Shown here piece by piece: positions 5,844 through 12,029 of a stretch of DNA of 14,732 bases. Origin of the DNA: WYZ-LMO8 sp964586135 (GTDB taxonomy: Archaea > Thermoproteota > Methanomethylicia > Nezhaarchaeales > WYZ-LMO8); NCBI GenBank assembly GCA_964586135.1, contig CAZPGS010000017.1, forward strand, positions 1-14,732, written 5' to 3'. The translations under genes and the position numbers were made by a program. A model generated the notes under the pieces. It worked only from the letters and a program-made list of their open reading frames with translations, was not told where the DNA came from and did not search any database. How positions within the stretch are numbered: position 1 is the stretch's first letter; the number at the start of each line of letters is the position of its first letter.

Positions 5844-7226
5844 ATGGCCATCCTAGACCTGACACCAAGCGAGGTCGTCGAGAAGGTCAAGTCCGGAGAT
5901 GTTAGGGCGTGCGTCGTGGGGCTTGGAAGGATGGGCCTGCCTCTCGCATGCGTGCTCGCTGAGGTCGGCTTCGAGGTCACAGGGATCGACGTCGACGAAG
6001 GCGTCGTGGAGGTGGTCAACGCTGGCAGGAGGTTCGACGACGAGCCGGGCTTGTCCGGCGAGGTCGAGAGGTGGGTCAGGTCCGGTAGGCTCAGGGCTTC
6101 CACGAGCTTTAGCGAGGTCGAGGCCTGCGACGTGATATTCATTGTCGTCCCGACGAAGGCCTTCAACGCCAAGCCCGACTACGGCGCCTTATACAACGCC
6201 TCGATCAGCGTCGGCAGGAACATGAAGAGGGGGTCTCTCGTGATCTTGTGTAGCACGGTTGGCCCGCTGGTTACGGAGGGCCTCGTCAAGGACGCGCTCG
6301 AAGGGGCCTCGGGCTTGAGGGTCGAAGTCGACTTTGGACTAGCCTACAGCCCGATAAGGGCCTCGGCTGGCAGGGCCATCAAGGACTTGAAGAGCTATCC
6401 AAGGATAGTCGCGGGCCTCGGCGCCAAGAGCCTCGAGCTAGCCTCCGCGATAATAGGCCTGACCACAAGCGGTGGGGTGATAAAGGTCTCCTCGCCTAGG
6501 GTGGCCGAAGTGGTCAAGCTGGCCGAGAACGTGTACAGGGACGTGAACATAGCCCTGGCCAACGAGCTGGCCCTAATATGCGAGAAGCTCGGCATCGACT
6601 ACGACGAGGTCGCGAGAGCCGCCAACACCCAACCGTTCTGCCACCTCCACGTGCCGGGGCTCGGCGTTGGAGGGCACTGCATACCCCACAACCCCTACTT
6701 CTTGATAGACTACGCCCTCTCGGTGGACGTGAGGCCTAGCCTTATCATCACCGCCAGGCTCGTCAACGACTCCATGCCAAAGCACGCGCTCAAGCTCATA
6801 ATCGATGGCCTAAAGGAGTGTGGGAAGGAGGTGCGCGGGTCGGCTGTCGCGGTGCTGGGTGCGGCTTTTAAGGCCGACTCGGCCGACCCCCGCTACTCGC
6901 CCGTAGAGCCGCTGTGCGACGACCTCGAGGTCTTAGGGGCTGAGGTCAGGGTCTACGACCCGTTAGTCCCCATATCGCTCTTGAGGGACTTGGGCTACGA
7001 CGCAGAGGAGGACCTAGAGGGGGCCGTGGAGGGGGCCGATTGCGTCGTCATAGCGATCCCGCACACCTTGTTCAAAGAAGAGCTCCCCAAGCTCCTCCGC
7101 GACGTGCACGACTACATGAAGAAGCCGGCGTTGATAGTGGACTGCTGGAGGATCTTAGACCCAAAGGAAGTCGCTTCGATCGGGTTCAAGTACAAGGCGG
7201 TGGGTAGGGGTCTTGGAGACGATTAA
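5844..7226 (+). CDS. wecC: Nucleotide-sugar 6-dehydrogenase (UDP-N-acetylmannosaminuronate dehydrogenase, WecC type)
   Basis: A 460-residue NAD-dependent four-electron dehydrogenase of the UDP-glucose/UDP-ManNAc family; the product would be a UDP-hexuronate for envelope glycans. Rossmann motif GLGRMG (residues 26-31), then ST in CSTVG, the KLAENVYRDVNIALANE helix (225-241) that is characteristic of the WecC branch, the catalytic Cys279 in GVGGHCIP, and the UDP-binding C-terminal domain starting AVLGAAFKADSADPRYSP. One oddity: the position normally holding the catalytic Glu in SPERV is Ile171 (YSPIRASAGRA). The substrate is therefore less certain than the fold. The start is ATG 5844 behind GGTGGT. 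It overlaps the following dehydrogenase by 14 bases and diverges from the TrmB-type regulator. Confidence 0.87.
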   Translation: MAILDLTPSEVVEKVKSGDVRACVVGLGRMGLPLACVLAEVGFEVTGIDVDEGVVEVVNAGRRFDDEPGLSGEVERWVRSGRLRASTSFSEVEACDVIFIVVPTKAFNAKPDYGALYNASISVGRNMKRGSLVILCSTVGPLVTEGLVKDALEGASGLRVEVDFGLAYSPIRASAGRAIKDLKSYPRIVAGLGAKSLELASAIIGLTTSGGVIKVSSPRVAEVVKLAENVYRDVNIALANELALICEKLGIDYDEVARAANTQPFCHLHVPGLGVGGHCIPHNPYFLIDYALSVDVRPSLIITARLVNDSMPKHALKLIIDGLKECGKEVRGSAVAVLGAAFKADSADPRYSPVEPLCDDLEVLGAEVRVYDPLVPISLLRDLGYDAEEDLEGAVEGADCVVIAIPHTLFKEELPKLLRDVHDYMKKPALIVDCWRILDPKEVASIGFKYKAVGRGLGDD

Positions 7227-8160
7227 GGTCTCAGTGATAGGGGTAGGCTTCTGGGGGAGGAACCACGTCAGGGTCCTAAGCGGGCTTAAGGGCGTCGTCG
7301 TCGAGGCAGTCTACGACATGAACGTCGAGGCCGCGAAGTCAATAGCTGAGAAGTACGGCTACAAGGTAGCTGACAGCTTGAGAGGAGCGATCGAGAGGAG
7401 CGACGCGGTCGCCGTGTGCACCCCGACGTCGACACACTTCGAGATCGCGCTCAAAGCCCTAGAGATGGGGAGGCACGTCCTCGTAGAGAAGCCAATAACC
7501 GCTAAGAGCTCTGAGGCCCTCACGCTGATCAAGAAGGCCGAGGAGGAGGGCTTATTGCTTATGGTCGGGCACATCGAGAGGTACAACCCAGGGTTTAGGA
7601 GGCTTTACGACTTGGTCGGGAGCGGCGGGCTCGGTGATTTGATGTCCATTAGGGCCAAGAGGGTTTCGGACGGCGCCTCGAGGGTCTCAGATATCGGGGT
7701 CGCGCTCGACTTGGCGATCCACGACGTGGACCTTGCGATGCTCTTGGCTGGTTCACCTCCTTTGAGCGTATACTCGAGGGCCGGCTCGAAGGTCTCTCGT
7801 CATGAGGACTACATCTACATAATGATGGAGCTGGAGAAAGGCGTCCAAGGCTATATTGAGTCATCGTGGCTTACTAAGCGCAAGGTCAGGGTCATGGAGG
7901 TTACGGGGACCGAGGGGGTGGCGGAGCTCAACTACTTGAGCCAAGAGGTCTCCGTTAAGCTAAGCGACAAGGAGTTTAAGCTCTTTGACCAATGGGTCGA
8001 GCCCCTGAAGCTCGAGCTAGAGAACTTCGTCAACTCCGTGAGAGGCGTCGAGAGGCCAGCCGCGACGGGGGTCGACGGCTACAGGGCCCTCAAGTGCGTT
8101 GAAATGGCCTTGGAGGCCTCGAGGATGGGGAGGCCTGTTCGAGTTGAGTTCGAGGTTTAA
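7213..8160 (+). CDS. Gfo/Idh/MocA family NAD(P) oxidoreductase, probable UDP-sugar 3-dehydrogenase
   Basis: A 315-residue protein with an N-terminal Rossmann fold, GVGFWG (residues 10-15), the EKP motif at 92-94 (HVLVEKPITA) and the catalytic-site segment DLAIHDVD (166-173) with H170. These define the Gfo/Idh/MocA family, whose archaeal envelope members oxidise C3 of UDP-GlcNAc or UDP-GlcNAc-uronate as the first step to 3-amino sugars. The GHIERYNP segment is typical of the WlbA/WbpB-like branch. The TTG start at 7213 lies inside the end of the wecC-type gene (14-base overlap), preceded by GGTGGGTAGGGG. Together the pair resembles WbpA-WbpB (6-dehydrogenase plus 3-dehydrogenase), but no aminotransferase or acetyltransferase lies in this window. 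Confidence 0.85.
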   Translation: METIKVSVIGVGFWGRNHVRVLSGLKGVVVEAVYDMNVEAAKSIAEKYGYKVADSLRGAIERSDAVAVCTPTSTHFEIALKALEMGRHVLVEKPITAKSSEALTLIKKAEEEGLLLMVGHIERYNPGFRRLYDLVGSGGLGDLMSIRAKRVSDGASRVSDIGVALDLAIHDVDLAMLLAGSPPLSVYSRAGSKVSRHEDYIYIMMELEKGVQGYIESSWLTKRKVRVMEVTGTEGVAELNYLSQEVSVKLSDKEFKLFDQWVEPLKLELENFVNSVRGVERPAATGVDGYRALKCVEMALEASRMGRPVRVEFEV

Positions 8161-8350
8161 GGTAGACCCCGAGGTCGTGGACCTCACGGACAGGTTGATC
8201 CGCTTAGCAATAGAGCTCGACGAGTACTGGAGGAGGAGCTCTCCTTCTCACGAGGTCGACGAAAAGGGGCTCGAAGAGATTTTGAGGCTCTTAGACGAAA
8301 TGGAAAGACTGTTGACGAGGATGAAGGAGAAGCTGTCCGCTAAGCCATAG
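8144..8350 (+). CDS. Small helical hypothetical protein
   Basis: A 68-residue charged protein beginning MSSRFKVDPEVVDLTDRL and ending KLSAKP. It has three likely amphipathic helices with heptad-like leucines (LTDRLIRLAIELDEYW, then LEEILRLLDEMERLLTRMKEKL), suggesting a helical bundle or coiled coil. I recognise no family. The TTG at 8144 is chosen because GGGGAGG lies about 10 bases upstream. The frame is open further to a TTG at 8099 but the extension is low-complexity Trp/Gly/Arg. It overlaps the Gfo/Idh gene by 17 bases, so it is probably coupled to the sugar dehydrogenases. Its stop overlaps the convergent PIN-ATPase gene by 11 bases. The coding case rests on context and protein-like composition. 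Confidence 0.6.
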   Translation: MSSRFKVDPEVVDLTDRLIRLAIELDEYWRRSSPSHEVDEKGLEEILRLLDEMERLLTRMKEKLSAKP

Positions 8351-9884
8351 GCCTTACTTCTATGTGCATGTCGAACCGCTTGCTTATCCTGTCGAGCTTT
8401 TTGCGGCACCTCTTCATGACTAGGGACAGGTGGTGGCGAGGCACGTAGACGAAGGCCACGCCCTCCTCCGGCATCTCCAGCTCGAACTCTGGCGTGACCT
8501 TGCCAATGACGTGCTCGAGCGCCTTCGTTACCACGGAGCTCGGCGCTTTGAGGCCTCGCTTCACGGGGACCACGAACGTCCTCTCGCCGAAGACGTATAG
8601 CTCGTACTCGGGCTCGTTGGTCAAGAAGTCCTTGACGACGACGACTGGCCTGGCCAAGTCCTCCTCCTTGAGGCCGTGGGGTATCTTTATCGTGGTCTCG
8701 ATTGAGTACGCCTTCTTCACGTTGCCCTCGCTTATGAATATCACGGTGTCGACTATGGATGGTATCATGCCGAGCTCGACCCTGCCGACGAACCTCTGAA
8801 TGGCGTCTATCGGCGTCGTAGCGTGGACGACACCTACCATCCCCACGCCTGCCAGCCTCAAGTCCGCGTAGAGCTTGAAGTCCTCTGTGTCCCTCATCTC
8901 GTCGAATATAGTGTAGTCGGGCCTGCTGAGCAACAGGACGTCGTGCAACTCCTCTGAGGACCCAACGCTTTTAGAGTACTGCGTGATGTCCTGCGGCAAT
9001 TGCAAGTCCCTCGGGGCCTCTATCGTCTTGACCACCTTATTCTTCCTCCTGCTGTAATACTCGGCCAGCGCTTGAGCAAAGGTGCTTTTGCCCATCCCAG
9101 GCGCTCCGGCTATGAGGATGCCCTCGGCGTGCGAGTCCAGCCTCTCGACGAGCTTCGGGGGCAAGTTGTAGTCTTCCAGCTTTAGCCTGACTATCGGCCT
9201 AACGGCCGTAAGCTCCAGCCCGTCTGAGAACGGGGGCCTCGTTATTACGATCCTGTAGTTGCCCAGTTGCACTATGGTCGAGGACTCCCTGTCGACTTCT
9301 ACGAAGCCATCAGGCGAGCTCCTGGCCCTCTCCATGACCTCGGCGATGATCGTCTGCAGCTCCTCGCGAGTCATCGGGTGCTCCCTTATGGGCTCGAAGG
9401 CCCACTTGCCCGGCTGGCCCCTCTTGGCGTAGGGCACTACGCCCTCCTTCAAGTGGATCGACATGGTCTTGCTGTCAAAGAACTCTTCGAGCTTCATCCT
9501 GCCCTCCGGCTTCATGTATAGCACGCTTATTCCCATGGCCTCGGCCACTTTAGCCATGACGATGTCACACGTTATGAGCACTCCTTTCAAGTCGAGGGCC
9601 AGCTCCCTTATCATCTCGTTGAGGGCTTCAGTAGAGGGCTTCTTGCCGCCGTTGGCCTCGCCGACGAAGACTATCTTGACCGATCTCTCCTCGCAGGCCC
9701 TCCTGAGCCTCGAAAGCTCTTCTAGGCCCGCGAAGTCGTTGAACTTCGCCTTCCTCTCGAGCTCGCTTATTATTGCTCGATGTATTACGAGCCTGTCCCT
9801 CACTACCCCGCTCTCCACGAGCCTCCTAACCGCTCCTGACTCTATCGCCAACACGTCCGGCACGTAGGCTTCGCTATCCGTCAT
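8340..9884 (-). CDS. PIN-domain ATPase (PINA family; PIN + secretion-type ATPase + C-terminal KH-like domain)
   Basis: A 514-residue archaeal fusion. The PIN nuclease-type domain (about 1-125) shows D10 in VPDVLAIESG, E41 in ISELERKA and D107 in ITCDIVMAKVAEAMG. The middle is a hexameric VirB11/GspE-like ATPase with Walker A GAPGMGKST (260-268), Walker B YTIFDE (324-329) and the HATTPIDAIQRF block. The C-terminal 70 residues resemble a small KH-type nucleic-acid domain. The Sulfolobus relative PINA is reported to bind the Holliday-junction resolvase Hjc and drive branch migration, so a role in recombination or replication-fork repair is likely. It is not a secretion ATPase despite the fold. 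ATG 9884 is the only good start, although the GGAG at 9900-9903 is unusually far upstream (15 bases). Confidence 0.92.
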   Translation of the reverse strand: MTDSEAYVPDVLAIESGAVRRLVESGVVRDRLVIHRAIISELERKAKFNDFAGLEELSRLRRACEERSVKIVFVGEANGGKKPSTEALNEMIRELALDLKGVLITCDIVMAKVAEAMGISVLYMKPEGRMKLEEFFDSKTMSIHLKEGVVPYAKRGQPGKWAFEPIREHPMTREELQTIIAEVMERARSSPDGFVEVDRESSTIVQLGNYRIVITRPPFSDGLELTAVRPIVRLKLEDYNLPPKLVERLDSHAEGILIAGAPGMGKSTFAQALAEYYSRRKNKVVKTIEAPRDLQLPQDITQYSKSVGSSEELHDVLLLSRPDYTIFDEMRDTEDFKLYADLRLAGVGMVGVVHATTPIDAIQRFVGRVELGMIPSIVDTVIFISEGNVKKAYSIETTIKIPHGLKEEDLARPVVVVKDFLTNEPEYELYVFGERTFVVPVKRGLKAPSSVVTKALEHVIGKVTPEFELEMPEEGVAFVYVPRHHLSLVMKRCRKKLDRISKRFDMHIEVRPMA

Positions 9885-9935
9885 GATCTTAGGCTCGCAC
9901 TCCTTTACGAAGTCAACCCTAGCTTACCTGTAGAG

Positions 9936-9963
9936 TATTTTATAAACGTTATTCTCGATATAT
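9936..9963. promoter_or_regulatory. AT-rich divergent promoter region between the PIN-ATPase and MBL genes
   Basis: The 98-base gap contains TATTTTATAAAC (9936-9947), which read leftward gives GTTTATAAAATA and predicts a transcript start near 9916 for the PIN-ATPase gene. A second box, GATATATAG (9958-9966), read rightward would place transcription near 9986, making the MBL mRNA nearly leaderless at ATG 9989. The first box could alternatively serve both directions. Confidence 0.5.
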
Positions 9964-9988
9964 AGTTGAAGACGCTCCCCATGTGGTG

Positions 9989-10654
9989 ATGGAGTTGAAG
10001 TTGAAGAGCAAGCTGTACTACTACCCCGAGACCGGGTTCACGTCGAACTCCTACATAATCGAAGATGGGGTGAGGGTCTTAGTCGACCCCGGGCACCAGG
10101 ACCACCTCCGAGACCTCGTCAAGCTCATGAGCGAGGACGGGTTCAAGCTGAGCGACGTGGACTGGATAATCGTCACCCACGCCCACGTAGACCACTGCGG
10201 CTCCGTCCACGAGATTCAGAAGAAGTACGACGTGAAGGTCGCGATGCACGAAAGAGAGAGGCAGTACATGCAGGCACAAATAGGGTTTGCCTCACGACTG
10301 CTAGGGCTCAGCTTCGTACCTTTCACGGTCGACAACTGGTTCAAGGGCGAGGAGAGCTCATTTCTCGAAGACCTCAACTTGAAAATTCTTCACACTCCCG
10401 GGCACACCCCGGGGAGCATATCGATATACTCCCTCGACCAGAAGTACCTCATGGTCGGCGATCTGGTCTTCGAGGGAGGGGTGGGGAGGACAGACTTGGG
10501 CGGCGACTCTGGCCTATTGATCAGGTCGATAGAGCGAGTATCTAGGCTTAGTGTGGAGATGCTATTGCCGGGCCACGGACCCATAATCGTGGGCGCAGAG
10601 AACGTGGCAAGGAACTTTGAGTTCGTAAAGGAGTTCGCTAAATACCTCATTTAG
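9989..10654 (+). CDS. MBL-fold metallo-hydrolase (glyoxalase II-like)
   Basis: A 221-residue metallo-beta-lactamase-fold hydrolase. All zinc ligands are seen: THAHVDH (H64, H66, D68, H69), H139 in HTPGHTPGS, D158 in VGDLVFEGG, and H196 in LPGHGP. The GDLVFEGGVGRTDL segment is typical of the hydroxyacylglutathione hydrolase/YcbL-like group, which cleaves thioesters; archaeal substrates are unknown and may involve other thiols. The start could be GTG 9983, ATG 9989 or TTG 9995. ATG 9989 fits a leaderless transcript from GATATATAG, while TTG 9995 would use GGTGAT as ribosome site. The stop codon lies inside a perfect 10-bp inverted repeat. The neighbouring DUF22-like gene runs in the same direction. 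Confidence 0.9.
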   Translation: MELKLKSKLYYYPETGFTSNSYIIEDGVRVLVDPGHQDHLRDLVKLMSEDGFKLSDVDWIIVTHAHVDHCGSVHEIQKKYDVKVAMHERERQYMQAQIGFASRLLGLSFVPFTVDNWFKGEESSFLEDLNLKILHTPGHTPGSISIYSLDQKYLMVGDLVFEGGVGRTDLGGDSGLLIRSIERVSRLSVEMLLPGHGPIIVGAENVARNFEFVKEFAKYLI

Positions 10655-10658
10655 CGAA
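10634..10658 (+). repeat. Perfect 10-bp inverted repeat (hairpin) over the MBL stop codon
   Basis: TTCGCTAAAT (10634-10643) and ATTTAGCGAA (10649-10658) are exact reverse complements around the loop ACCTC. The stop codon TAG (10652-10654) is in the right arm. A second short stem, AAAGC (10657-10661) with GCTTT (10667-10671), follows and partly overlaps the first. No T-run follows, so it is not a standard archaeal poly-T terminator; RNA processing, stability or a protein site are alternatives. Confidence 0.6.
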
Positions 10659-10659
10659 A

Positions 10660-10672
10660 GCGTTAAGCTTTG
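10660..10672 (+). promoter_or_regulatory. Possible promoter element for the DUF22-like gene
   Basis: GCGTTAAGCTTTG is a weak TATA-like stretch; transcription from it would begin near 10690, just ahead of GAGGGTG (10692-10698) and GTG 10706. It is weak and overlaps the second small hairpin. Confidence 0.25.
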
Positions 10673-10705
10673 GTAAAGGAAAAACGCGCTAGAGGGTGCA
10701 TAGCG

Positions 10706-11158
10706 GTGAGCCAACTGGGCCAGATAAACCTCGTGTACGTCCACAAGAGGAGCGGCGAGGTCAAGAGGTTGAGCGTTCAGGAGGAGATCTACGAATGGAT
10801 AATCAGCACGAGGGGTAGGTGGGAGCCAGTCGTAGCGATCGAGAGGGCGCCCCTAAGGGCAAACAACGTGCACCAGATAAGCATAAGGGAGATAAGACTA
10901 GCGCCTAACGAGCTGGTGATCCCTTGTCCGGTGGCTTGGAACAGCTTAGGCCAGCTGCTGAGCGTGGGCTGCAGGGGCAGGCCCCAAAAAGTCGAGAAGG
11001 CGAGGGTCTTCAACTACGCTAACTTCCTAGCTTTTAAGAACGGCGAGGTCGTGGAAGGGGACCTGCTGGGCGTGCTGAACGTCTTCCCCCAAGCGACGAT
11101 AGCTCCCATATTGAGGCTGTGGGCGGGCCGAGAGGTGCCGCCGCCTTACAGGAGCTAG
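10706..11158 (+). CDS. DUF22-like archaeal protein of unknown function
   Basis: A 150-residue cytosolic-looking protein without membrane segments or a signal peptide. Features seen: RGRWEPVVAIERAPLRANNVH, then IREIRLAPNELVIPCPVAWNSLGQ, and near the end GEVVEGDLLGVLNVFP. From memory these resemble the archaeal DUF22 family (a conserved block ending in a GDL(L/I)GVL motif), which has no known function; I could not verify the match. The GTG at 10706 is preferred because GAGGGTG lies 7 bases upstream; the frame is open to a TTG at 10670, which would give 162 residues and sits inside the hairpin region. It follows the MBL gene by 15-51 bases and ends 18 bases from the convergent cooC, with no clear terminator in the gap. 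Confidence 0.6.
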   Translation: MSQLGQINLVYVHKRSGEVKRLSVQEEIYEWIISTRGRWEPVVAIERAPLRANNVHQISIREIRLAPNELVIPCPVAWNSLGQLLSVGCRGRPQKVEKARVFNYANFLAFKNGEVVEGDLLGVLNVFPQATIAPILRLWAGREVPPPYRS

Positions 11159-11176
11159 GGCCCACGCTACATCCGG

Positions 11177-11953
11177 TTATATCAGGCCCATCTTCTTTAC
11201 CATGTCCCTCACCGCCACTAGCGCTGGGCTGTCGCTCGGGAGGCTTAGCAACGATATCCCTTCGAGGTTGTAGCGGAAGACGTTCTCGTCGTAGGGGACA
11301 ACGCCTAGGGGCTCCACCCCTATCTCCTTGGCGTATTTATACAACATGTCCTCTTGCTGAGGAGAGAACTTGTTTCCAACTAAGAACATCCTCTTGAACT
11401 GTATGTGGACTTCGCCCGCCAGCTTCTTTATCCTCGAGGTTGTTTGGAACCCCATCTTGCTGGGGTCCGTGACTATTATCAGGTAGTCGACGTCCCTATC
11501 GGTCCTCCTGCTCAGGTGCTCGAGCCCGGCCTCCATGTCCATTAGCGTGATTGCGTAGTTCTTCGAGAGGGTGTCTACGACCTCCGTTAGCACGTCGTTC
11601 ACCATGCAGTAACAGCCCTCGCCCTCCGTCCTGCCCATGACCAGCAGGTCAAAGGTCGGGAGCTCTTTCAAGACCTTGAAGACGTTGTACTCCAGCAAGT
11701 CCTTCTTCGAGAGAGTGGGCGGGAGCCCGCCCTTGTCGATGGCCTTCTTGAGCTCGTTGGTCACGTCACCCACTGTCCTCTCGACCTTGACGCCGAGCAC
11801 GTCGGGCAAGTTGGAGTCCGGGTCCGCGTCCACGAGCAGTATTGACCTCACGCCCGCGTCTATGAGGGTCCTCAGGATCAGGGCGGCTATCGTCGTCTTG
11901 CCAGTCCCGCCCTTGCCGGCGACGGCGATTACCAGCTTCTCGCTCCTACTCAA
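11177..11953 (-). CDS. cooC: CooC-type nickel-insertion ATPase for CO dehydrogenase/acetyl-CoA synthase
   Basis: A 258-residue SIMIBI-class (MinD/ParA-like) ATPase. Deviant Walker A GKGGTGKTT at residues 13-21, VDADPDSNLP (41-50), and the CxC pair C114-x-C116 in EGEGCYCM that in CooC binds metal at the dimer interface. This, together with LMDMEAGLEHLSRRTDRDVD, is diagnostic of the CooC branch, which loads Ni into the C-cluster of CODH or the ACS A-cluster. The frame is open to 12007, but a TATA box and GGGTG (11961-11965) lie in that extension, so TTG 11953 is chosen, 7 bases after GGGTG. It follows cdhE by 76 bases and probably has its own promoter, unlike the cdh genes that overlap or abut. 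Confidence 0.93.
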   Translation of the reverse strand: MSRSEKLVIAVAGKGGTGKTTIAALILRTLIDAGVRSILLVDADPDSNLPDVLGVKVERTVGDVTNELKKAIDKGGLPPTLSKKDLLEYNVFKVLKELPTFDLLVMGRTEGEGCYCMVNDVLTEVVDTLSKNYAITLMDMEAGLEHLSRRTDRDVDYLIIVTDPSKMGFQTTSRIKKLAGEVHIQFKRMFLVGNKFSPQQEDMLYKYAKEIGVEPLGVVPYDENVFRYNLEGISLLSLPSDSPALVAVRDMVKKMGLI

Positions 11954-11985
11954 CGACGAGCACCCGACTCGACGCCACGACTTAG

Positions 11986-11998
11986 AAGTTAAAAAGGG
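11986..11998 (-). promoter_or_regulatory. Promoter for cooC, with a T-run that may also end the cdh transcript
   Basis: The minus strand reads CCCTTTTTAACTT. The TATA centre (about 11991) predicts a start near 11966, giving a leader of about 13 bases with GGGTG before TTG 11953. The T5 run follows the cdhE stop (12030-12032) by about 35 bases and could act as a weak archaeal T-rich terminator. Confidence 0.5.
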
Positions 11999-12013
11999 GC
12001 TTTCCAAAAGGGG
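11992..12013. repeat. Short direct repeat AAAAGGGG x2 upstream of cooC
   Basis: AAAAGGGG occurs at 11992-11999 and again at 12006-12013, 14 bases apart. One copy overlaps the cooC TATA region. It could be a paired protein site or chance in a short AT-containing gap. Confidence 0.35.
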
Positions 12014-12029
12014 TGAGATGATGTTGAAG

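Noticed and set aside
8340..9884. Type IV pilus or secretion ATPase as the identity of the PIN-ATPase gene
   Set aside because: The Walker region does resemble GspE/VirB11, but the N-terminal PIN domain and C-terminal KH-like domain match the PINA family, and no pilin or secretion genes are nearby.
10644..10680. The hairpin at 10634-10658 as a standard transcription terminator
   Set aside because: Archaeal termination relies on T-rich tracts, and none follows this hairpin on the plus strand.
11954..12007. An 18-residue N-terminal extension of CooC starting at TTG 12007
   Set aside because: It would span the TATA box and leader, while GGGTG lies 7 bases before TTG 11953, where the CooC family normally begins.
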